Of a stretch of DNA of 64,000 nucleotides, positions 58,323 through 64,000 are shown in pieces (position 1 is the first letter of the stretch; each line of letters opens with the position of its first letter). A model generated the notes under the pieces. The model was not told the DNA's origin. It did no database searches and saw only the letters and a program-made list of their open reading frames with translations. This DNA is from Celerinatantimonas diazotrophica (lineage in GTDB: Bacteria; Pseudomonadota; Gammaproteobacteria; Enterobacterales; Celerinatantimonadaceae), in the NCBI RefSeq assembly GCF_004339545.1, contig NZ_SMGD01000015.1, positions 220,379-284,378 of the forward strand, written 5' to 3'. The translations under genes were made by a program, and so were the position numbers.

Positions 58323-60032
58323 CTATAACGATTGAATATGGGCGATAGCATTTTCGATGGCAACTTCGACTTTCTCACCAGTGCGACGTGACTTATATTC
58401 GATGACACCTTTATCGAGACTCCGTTCGCCAATGACGAGTGTATGGGGGATCCCAATGAGCTCTGCATCAGCAAACATCACACCAGGACGTTCTTTGCGA
58501 TCATCGTATAAGACTTCGATTCCAGCATCGAGCGCTTGTTGATAGAGCTGTTCTGCGACATCTTGAACGCGATGTGATTTATGCATATTCATTGGAATAA
58601 TGATCAATTTAAAAGGAGCGAGTGACTCAGGCCAAATGATCCCGCGCTCATCATGATTCTGCTCGATGGCAGCAGCAACAATGCGAGTAACCCCAATGCC
58701 ATAGCATCCCATGCTCAGAACCTGACTCTTACCTTGTTCATTGAGTACTGTTGCGTTCATTGCCTTAGAATAGACATCACCTAGTTGGAAAATATGGCCA
58801 ACTTCGATGCCACGTTTAATTTGCAGATGGCCATGGCCACATGGGCTAGGATCACCAGCAACGACATTGCGCAAATCCGCAACTTGTGGAAGCGGTAAAT
58901 CACGTAACCAGTTGATCCCAAAATAATGCTTGCCATCAATGTTGGCACCTGCGCCAAAATCACTCATTTTGGCAACGCTGCGATCAATAATAACAGGAAT
59001 AGGTAGGTTTACTGGGCCTAATGAACCCGGGCCTGCACCGATAACCTGACGAATTTGCTCTTCGCTGGCAAATTGCAATGGTGCAGCAACCAATGGATGA
59101 TGTTCAGCCTTAATTTCGTTCAGTGTGTGATCACCACGTACCATCAGCGCGACCAACTCACTATCAGCCTCTTCAGAGGCAACGACAACCAGCGTTTTAA
59201 CGGTTTTTTCAATCGGCAGATTGAACTGCTCAACTAACTGTTCAATGGTTTTGGCATTTGGTGTGTCAACTAATTGCATTTGTTGAGTTGGGGACTCAAG
59301 CTCATCTGTTGGCGCCAATGCTTCTGCTTTTTCCATATTAGCGGCATAGTCACTGCCATCAGAAAAGACGATATCATCTTCGCCAGATTTTGCCAGCACA
59401 TGGAACTCATGGGATGCATTTCCGCCGATACTGCCGTTATCGGCTAATACCGGACGAAACTCAAGACCTAAACGTTCAAAAATTCGACAATAAGCTTCGA
59501 ACATGACCTGATAGGTTTCATTTAATGATTCATTGCTTAAATGAAACGAGTAGGCATCTTTCATAATAAATTCGCGTGAACGCATAATCCCAAAACGAGG
59601 GCGAACTTCATCGCGGAACTTAGTTTGAATTTGATAGAGGTTTAATGGCAGCTGTTTATAACTACTGATCTCTTTTCTAACGAGCTCGGTGACAACTTCC
59701 TCATGAGTTGGCCCTAATACAAAATCGCGATTATGACGATCTTTAATTCGCAGCAACTCTGGTCCATATTTTTCCCAACGCCCCGACTCTTGCCATAAAT
59801 CACCAGGTTGAACAACAGGCATACTAATTTCAATCGCGCCTGCTCGTTGCATTTCTTCGTGAACAACCTGCTCAATTTTATGCAAAACTCGCAAGCCTGT
59901 GGGTAACCAAGTATACAAGCCTGAAGCCAATTTACGGATCATGCCAGAGCGCAGCATGAGCTGATGTGAGATGACCTCAGCGTTGCTGGGATCTTCTTTT
60001 AAAGTACAGAGCAAATATTTGCTAGAACGCAT
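58323..60032 (-). CDS. proS: Prolyl-tRNA synthetase (bacterial type)
   Basis: A 569-residue class II synthetase (E. coli 572). Motif 1 and 2 regions ([54 protein letters not shown]) occupy the first 160 residues, an editing INS domain lies at about 225-400, motif 3 is [13 protein letters not shown] near 445, and the anticodon-binding domain ends the protein. Last of the tas-rcsF-trmO-acyltransferase-proS run on the minus strand. Confidence 0.98.
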   Translation of the reverse strand: MRSSKYLLCTLKEDPSNAEVISHQLMLRSGMIRKLASGLYTWLPTGLRVLHKIEQVVHEEMQRAGAIEISMPVVQPGDLWQESGRWEKYGPELLRIKDRHNRDFVLGPTHEEVVTELVRKEISSYKQLPLNLYQIQTKFRDEVRPRFGIMRSREFIMKDAYSFHLSNESLNETYQVMFEAYCRIFERLGLEFRPVLADNGSIGGNASHEFHVLAKSGEDDIVFSDGSDYAANMEKAEALAPTDELESPTQQMQLVDTPNAKTIEQLVEQFNLPIEKTVKTLVVVASEEADSELVALMVRGDHTLNEIKAEHHPLVAAPLQFASEEQIRQVIGAGPGSLGPVNLPIPVIIDRSVAKMSDFGAGANIDGKHYFGINWLRDLPLPQVADLRNVVAGDPSPCGHGHLQIKRGIEVGHIFQLGDVYSKAMNATVLNEQGKSQVLSMGCYGIGVTRIVAAAIEQNHDERGIIWPESLAPFKLIIIPMNMHKSHRVQDVAEQLYQQALDAGIEVLYDDRKERPGVMFADAELIGIPHTLVIGERSLDKGVIEYKSRRTGEKVEVAIENAIAHIQSL

Positions 60033-60097
60033 GGTTGTCCTTTTTACATAAATAAGTAACCAAAGATATTTAATTTTATCAGGCAGCTGGCATGCTG

Positions 60098-60730
60098 TCA
60101 GGATTTGTCGCGCCGATCCCCGATAATTTTTGCGGGATTACCCGCCACAATCGCCCAACTCGGTACATTTTTAGTCACCGTTGAATGCATCCCGATTACA
60201 GCATGGTCGGCAACTGTTACACCATCGACAATTCCGACTCCAGCCCCAATCCAGACATCTTCACCTATTTTGACGCCTTTTGAGGTGGTATTTTGCTGAC
60301 AAATACTCTGATCAGGATGCATGCCATGATTGAAGGCAAAAATTTGCACAGAATTGGCAATTCGAGTGCGGTTGCCAATTTCAATTCCGGCTGCTCCCCC
60401 ATCAAAACTGCAACGATGGTTAATGCCAACTTCTTGGCCGATCGTTATCGGACCATGCAGGAAGCATTCTGCGGCAATGAATGACTGCTTGCCGATAGCG
60501 ATATTTCGTCCTGGCTCGGCAAACAGTTGAGCTTGTGGTGCAATAAAACACGCTTGGTCAATCTGTACCGTTTCCAATCGACTCAATTGAGATTGTATCT
60601 GTTCTTGCCAAGGCTTAGCCCAACTTAGATGGCGTGGTTTTAGGCGGTAATATAGCCATGGCATCCAACTTAAGCGTTGTTTATGCTGTTCGATATAGTT
60701 TACAGAGGGGTCAGTTCGGTGATCAGACAT
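60098..60730 (-). CDS. Hexapeptide-repeat acyltransferase
   Basis: A 210-residue protein with a helical N-terminus (residues 1-55, with [16 protein letters not shown]) and a left-handed beta-helix of hexapeptide repeats ([42 protein letters not shown]). It ends with the maltose/xenobiotic-acetyltransferase-like signature [17 protein letters not shown]. Probably an O-acetyltransferase acting on a sugar; substrate unknown. It overlaps trmO by 31 bases and sits between trmO and proS. Confidence 0.88.
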   Translation of the reverse strand: MSDHRTDPSVNYIEQHKQRLSWMPWLYYRLKPRHLSWAKPWQEQIQSQLSRLETVQIDQACFIAPQAQLFAEPGRNIAIGKQSFIAAECFLHGPITIGQEVGINHRCSFDGGAAGIEIGNRTRIANSVQIFAFNHGMHPDQSICQQNTTSKGVKIGEDVWIGAGVGIVDGVTVADHAVIGMHSTVTKNVPSWAIVAGNPAKIIGDRRDKS

Positions 60731-61377
60731 AGACTATTTTCAATCACAAAGCGGATATTATAACGTAATAGCTTGACCCCATACTGGTGGTTATCCGGTT
60801 TTCCTTGACGATAACCGGGCCGAGGGTCTTGGGCTAGCACCTGTTCAATGAGTCGTTGTTCATCCATTACTAAATTGTGCTTGATCGCCCATTTAATCTC
60901 AAGTTGTGCCCGGGGCGCTTGCTCAGCATACCCACAGTGCGCATTAGTAATTGCATCAGCATAACCGATATAGGGTTTGATATCATAAACAGGGGTCCCA
61001 TCGACTAGGTCCCCTCCTGCAAACACTAAAGTCGTACTAGGCTGGTATTCAATTTTGCTTAAAGGCAGAACCGACATCCCCATGCCATTGGGGCGAAAGG
61101 TTGAGCGACTCGCAAAAACTCCCACTTTCTTATTACCACCTAACCTAGGTGGGCGCACCTTATGTTGCCAACCTGCTGCAAAATTTTGGTGAAATCCGAA
61201 GATAAGCCAAACATGGCTAAAATCTGCTAGGCCTGCGACAACATCCGGTGAGTTATAATTTCCTTCAAGGACTAAACGGGTTTGAGCCTGAGTTACAAGC
61301 CCTGGCTGACGGGGAACAGCAAATTTCTCTTTATAAGGGGATTGAATATGGCCGATAGCTTCAATTGAATGACTCAT
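60700..61377 (-). CDS. trmO: tRNA (N6-threonylcarbamoyladenosine37-N6)-methyltransferase TrmO
   Basis: A 225-residue TsaA/TrmO family beta-barrel methyltransferase (E. coli YaeB 235 aa) that methylates t6A37 to m6t6A37. Signatures: IGHIQSPYKEKFAVPRQPGL near residue 8, HKVRPPRLGGNKKVGVFASR near 73, STFRPNGMGMSVLPL near 92. It follows rcsF by one base, keeping the rcsF-trmO-proS neighbourhood known from E. coli. Confidence 0.96.
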   Translation of the reverse strand: MSHSIEAIGHIQSPYKEKFAVPRQPGLVTQAQTRLVLEGNYNSPDVVAGLADFSHVWLIFGFHQNFAAGWQHKVRPPRLGGNKKVGVFASRSTFRPNGMGMSVLPLSKIEYQPSTTLVFAGGDLVDGTPVYDIKPYIGYADAITNAHCGYAEQAPRAQLEIKWAIKHNLVMDEQRLIEQVLAQDPRPGYRQGKPDNHQYGVKLLRYNIRFVIENSLCLITELTPL

Positions 61378-61378
61378 A

Positions 61379-61771
61379 TTATTTATCCAGCAATTTAACT
61401 GCTTTGGCGAAACAGCTCACAGAACTTAGACAGACATTATCGGCTGGAAAACTAATACAGTGCGCAAAAACAACCGCATCTGCATGACGATTTGCTGCTT
61501 TATTTAAAATATCAACTCTTGCGTGAACAATGTCGGCTGGGGGCTGATTGCTTTTCTCTTGGCAGCTATCACCCTCGATAGTCCCGATAACTTTATAATT
61601 GTGCGTTAGTAATTCATGAGGGCTCATGACTTGAACGCCTGACGTTTTGAAATATTCTTTTATATTATGCGGATCGAGATTACTTTTGACTTGATAATCT
61701 TGGCTACTGCAGGCCGATAATAAAAAAGTCGCAGTGAGCAGGACACTGCGAACCAATAATGTTTTTTTCAT
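61379..61771 (-). CDS. rcsF: Rcs stress sensor lipoprotein RcsF
   Basis: A 130-residue outer-membrane lipoprotein that detects envelope damage and signals to IgaA and the Rcs phosphorelay (E. coli 134 aa). Signal peptide with lipobox LLSAC; the lipidated cysteine is Cys21. Cys70, Cys105, Cys114 and Cys120 correspond in spacing to E. coli Cys74, 109, 118 and 124, which form two non-consecutive disulfides. Ribosome site AAGGAAG. rcsB, rcsC and rcsD are not in this window. Confidence 0.92.
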   Translation of the reverse strand: MKKTLLVRSVLLTATFLLSACSSQDYQVKSNLDPHNIKEYFKTSGVQVMSPHELLTHNYKVIGTIEGDSCQEKSNQPPADIVHARVDILNKAANRHADAVVFAHCISFPADNVCLSSVSCFAKAVKLLDK

Positions 61772-61816
61772 AGCTTCCTTAGAGTACGGGCAGTCAAACT
61801 ATCCGTACTTAATCAC

Positions 61817-62851
61817 TTATGGGCAAGGATAGGTGAACTGATGATGGATGGTTTCGATTTGTTCTAGGACCTCTTCATCTAATTCAAGTTCAAAACTCGC
61901 AATATTACTTTTAAGTTGCTCCATAGAGGTTGCCCCTATAATATTTGAAGCGACAAATGGGCGTGAATTAACATAGGCTAAAGCCATTTGAGATGGTTCT
62001 AGGCCATGTTTTTGAGCTAGATCGCAATAGGCTTGAGTTGCCGCTTTGCCTTGTGGGTTTAAATAGCGAGAAAAACGTTTAAACAAAGTCAGGCGAGCAC
62101 CTTCGGGCCACTGTTCATTTGAATACTTACCGCTAAGCATACCAAAAGCCAGCGGTGAATAAGCCAATAGCTCAACTCCCTCGCGATGCGAAAACTCCGC
62201 CAGCGCCGTTTCAAAACTACGATTAAGCAAGTTATAAGGGTTTTGAATAGTTACGATTCTTGGTAGTTCATGTTTTTCGGCAAGACGCAGATATTGGCTA
62301 ACCCCCCAAGCTGTTTCATTAGAAACACCGATATAGCGGATCTTTCCTTCCTTAACTAATTCACCTAATGCTTCTAAGGTTTCAATAATCGGAGTATAAC
62401 TTTCATCTTGATCGATTTTATAACCTAATTTACCAAAAAAGTTAGCATTGCGATCGGGCCAGTGGAGTTGATAAAGGTCAAGATAATCGGTTTGTAAACG
62501 TTCCAGAGAGCTATGTACAGCTTCACGGATATTACGGCGATCCAGATGCATATTCTCACGAATATGATTGGTTCGATTCGGCCCCGCTACTTTGGATGCT
62601 AAAATTACTTTTTCTCGGTTGCCTGTTTTAGCCAACCAAGTCCCAATATACTGTTCAGTTAACCCCTGTGTCTCACCCTCGGGTGGAACAGGATACATTT
62701 CAGCAGTATCAATAAAATTAATCCCTTGTGAGAGTGAATAATCGAGTTGTTGGTGAGCATCACTCTCACTATTTTGTTTACCCCAGGTCATTGTGCCTAG
62801 ACAAATTTTACTCACTTCAAGACTACTGTGCGGAATTTTATGATATTGCAT
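61817..62851 (-). CDS. tas: NADP(H)-dependent aldo-keto reductase Tas
   Basis: A 344-residue aldo/keto reductase (E. coli Tas 346). TIM barrel with FIDTAEMYPVPPEGETQG near residue 36 (catalytic Asp and Tyr), the Lys in LASKVAGP near 83 and the His in LYQLHWPDRNANFFG near 127. The C-terminal cofactor segment is IIGATSMEQLKSNIASFEL. ATG at 62851 is chosen (conserved MQYHKIPHSSLEVS start with GGAG 8-9 bases upstream) over a longer frame to 62893. Physiological substrate unknown. Confidence 0.94.
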   Translation of the reverse strand: MQYHKIPHSSLEVSKICLGTMTWGKQNSESDAHQQLDYSLSQGINFIDTAEMYPVPPEGETQGLTEQYIGTWLAKTGNREKVILASKVAGPNRTNHIRENMHLDRRNIREAVHSSLERLQTDYLDLYQLHWPDRNANFFGKLGYKIDQDESYTPIIETLEALGELVKEGKIRYIGVSNETAWGVSQYLRLAEKHELPRIVTIQNPYNLLNRSFETALAEFSHREGVELLAYSPLAFGMLSGKYSNEQWPEGARLTLFKRFSRYLNPQGKAATQAYCDLAQKHGLEPSQMALAYVNSRPFVASNIIGATSMEQLKSNIASFELELDEEVLEQIETIHHQFTYPCP

Positions 62852-63038
62852 TCGACTCGCTCCGGGCCCCGCATAGCGGGTAAATAAATACACTTATATG
62901 ATCTTATTCAGTCTGCTTGAATTAGTTAATTTACGCAATAGCTTCAAGCCCCGCTAGAATCGACTGCTAAAGCTTTAGATATCAGTTAAACTAAGCCGCA
63001 ATTATTTTGTGTTTTTCTTCTACATAACGAGACCTAGC

Positions 63039-63596
63039 ATGGCTAAACAACCCGCTATTTTCTTAGATCGCGATGGCGTGATTAATAAAGACGGTAACTA
63101 TATATGCAGTGTTGATGATTTCCAGTTCATCGATGGCAGCATCGAAGCAATGCAAGCTCTTAAGCGTGAAGGCTGGCTGCTGGTGGTTATTACCAATCAG
63201 TCGGGGATTGCGAGGGGCTATTTTAGCGAAGATGACTTCTTAGCTTTAACCGAGTGGATGGACTGGTCCTTAGTTGACCGCGGCGTGACATTAGATGGGA
63301 TCTATTATTGCCCTCATCACCCTGAGGTCGGAGAAGGGGATTATCGGCAAGTCTGTGACTGTCGTAAACCAGAACCCGGCATGTTATTACAAGCTGCGAA
63401 AGAGCTTGATATTGATTTAGCAAATTCTTGGATGATTGGTGATAAAGCCTCGGATCTGCTTGCAGCTAAACGTGCTGAAGTTCCTCATCGGATCTTAGTT
63501 AAAAGTGGGAAGAATTTAACTGAGGAAGCGAAAGCATTAGCGGAGTCCATTGTGGATGACTTAAGTGATGCGGCCAAATTGATTTTATCTAACTAA
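63039..63596 (+). CDS. gmhB: D-glycero-beta-D-manno-heptose 1,7-bisphosphate 7-phosphatase
   Basis: A 185-residue HAD-family phosphatase (E. coli 191) in ADP-heptose synthesis for LPS inner core. FLDRDGVINKDGNYI near residue 8 carries the nucleophile and acid/base Asp, VITNQSGIARGYF near 53 is motif II, the zinc-binding CPHHPEVGEGDYRQVCDCRKP is near 92, and MIGDKASDLLAA near 135 is the metal Asp motif. ATG at 63039 matches the family start. Directly upstream of an rRNA operon promoter, as gmhB is upstream of rrnH in E. coli. Confidence 0.96.
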   Translation: MAKQPAIFLDRDGVINKDGNYICSVDDFQFIDGSIEAMQALKREGWLLVVITNQSGIARGYFSEDDFLALTEWMDWSLVDRGVTLDGIYYCPHHPEVGEGDYRQVCDCRKPEPGMLLQAAKELDIDLANSWMIGDKASDLLAAKRAEVPHRILVKSGKNLTEEAKALAESIVDDLSDAAKLILSN

Positions 63597-63649
63597 GTGA
63601 AATCACCCCATTTTTGTGGATAAAACTGTGGCTAACATGTGCGAATGCT

Positions 63650-63723
63650 GTGTTTTTGAAAAAGTTTTAAATTTATTGAAAAAAGCACTTGCACCCTGCG
63701 TCGAGATCCCTATAATACGCCCC
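63650..63723 (+). promoter_or_regulatory. rRNA operon P1-type promoter
   Basis: TTGCAC (63689-63694), 16-base spacer, perfect TATAAT (63711-63716), then a GC-rich discriminator ACGCCCCC typical of stringent control. The AT-rich stretch 63650-63688 with A/T runs fits an UP element. Transcription should begin near 63723. Confidence 0.92.
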
Positions 63724-64000
63724 CACTGACACGGCACAAACGCTTCTTAAGTGATTGGAAAGGTTAGTTAAATCAAGCAGTTAGATATACATCGGCTGAT
63801 TGGTTGAATCCTGATAAAGAGATGCAGAAAGTTAAAACTTTCGATTGACTTTAAGCAGGATGTGCGTAACATACGCATCCGCTTCAACGGCAAAGTGCTG
63901 AAGAGGCAACGTTCTTTAACAATCTATCAAGCAATCTGTGTGGGCACTCACAGAAGATGATTTGCAAAATGATTTAATCATCGACTGTTAGTGACTAACA
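63724..64000 (+). other. rRNA operon leader (16S gene lies beyond the window)
   Basis: The leader contains a boxA-like antitermination element GTTCTTTAACAATCT (63911-63925), followed by GCAATCTGTGTGGGCACTC, as in E. coli rRNA leaders just before the 16S processing stem. Hairpins upstream include GAAAGTTAAAACTTTC (63827-63842) and GGATGTGCGT...ACGCATCC (63859-63881). The mature 16S 5' end is not reached before the window stops. Confidence 0.9.

Noticed and set aside
61783..61809. Terminator between tas and rcsF (AGTACGG / CCGTACT)
   Set aside because: A 7-bp stem with a 13-base loop and no T tract on the minus strand; more likely incidental within the operon.
63724..64000. 16S rRNA gene inside the window
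   Set aside because: Only the leader with a boxA-like element is present; the mature 16S start sequence is not reached.

Overview
This is a 64 kb stretch of conserved chromosomal core from a Gammaproteobacterium. Several gene blocks keep the E. coli order: map / rpsB-tsf-pyrH-frr-uppS-cdsA-dxr-rseP-bamA-skp-lpxD-fabZ-lpxA-lpxB-rnhB-dnaE-accA-tilS; proS-trmO-rcsF; gmhB followed directly by an rRNA promoter; gcvB/gcvA-ygdD-rlmM; ppnN-xni; queF/syd; yqcC-truC; yggS-proC-yggT. Moderate GC content, abundant GGDEF proteins, a block of DUF3549/DUF3301/Zn-ribbon genes and the long (Pseudomonas-like) DapD suggest a free-living, probably aquatic relative of Vibrionales, Aeromonadales or Alteromonadales rather than an enteric. 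I cannot name the genus from sequence alone.

Layout. Positions 1-6325 hold a two-gene signalling operon on the minus strand: a very large CheB-CheR-PAS-GGDEF-EAL protein and a membrane sensor kinase cut by the window edge. 6.6-8.7 kb is yggS-proC-yggT (minus). 8.9-12.3 kb holds yaaA, a uracil-DNA-glycosylase-family gene and cfa, separated by long non-coding DNA. 13-14.8 kb has an O-antigen-ligase-like membrane protein and a YhcH-family gene. 14.9-18.1 kb is the gcvB small RNA, divergent gcvA, a small alpha/beta hydrolase, ygdD and rlmM. 18.2-21.6 kb is an NAD-type isocitrate dehydrogenase, xni and ppnN. 21.7-26.6 kb is a diguanylate cyclase, a TPR protein with a degenerate GGDEF domain, and queF. 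26.6-31.6 kb is syd, a four-gene block of poorly known proteins, a probable prepilin pseudogene, yqcC and truC. 31.6-36.7 kb is yaeH and the map-glnD-dapD run (minus). 36.7-57.4 kb is the long plus-strand translation, envelope-biogenesis and replication series. 57.3-62.9 kb (minus) is another diguanylate cyclase, proS, an acyltransferase, trmO, rcsF and tas. 63-64 kb is gmhB and the promoter and leader of an rRNA operon whose 16S gene lies beyond the window.

How it works together. The plus-strand series couples ribosome production (S2, EF-Ts, RRF), isoprenoid and undecaprenyl precursors (Dxr, UppS), phospholipid (CdsA, AccA, FabZ), lipid A (LpxD/A/B) and outer-membrane protein assembly (RseP, BamA, Skp). 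GmhB, the ligase-like protein and RcsF add LPS core, polysaccharide and envelope-stress functions. Four GGDEF-bearing proteins, three with intact catalytic motifs, make the accessory part of the window rich in cyclic-di-GMP signalling.

I found no CRISPR array, insertion sequence, tRNA gene or defence island. Nothing here is convincingly a wholly new system. The best candidates for a second look are the giant chemotaxis/c-di-GMP fusion with its kinase, the GcvB homologue with a compressed seed region, the broken prepilin-like locus, the conserved block of unknown genes at 27-29.7 kb, and the repeat-like DNA at 9.9-10.15 kb.
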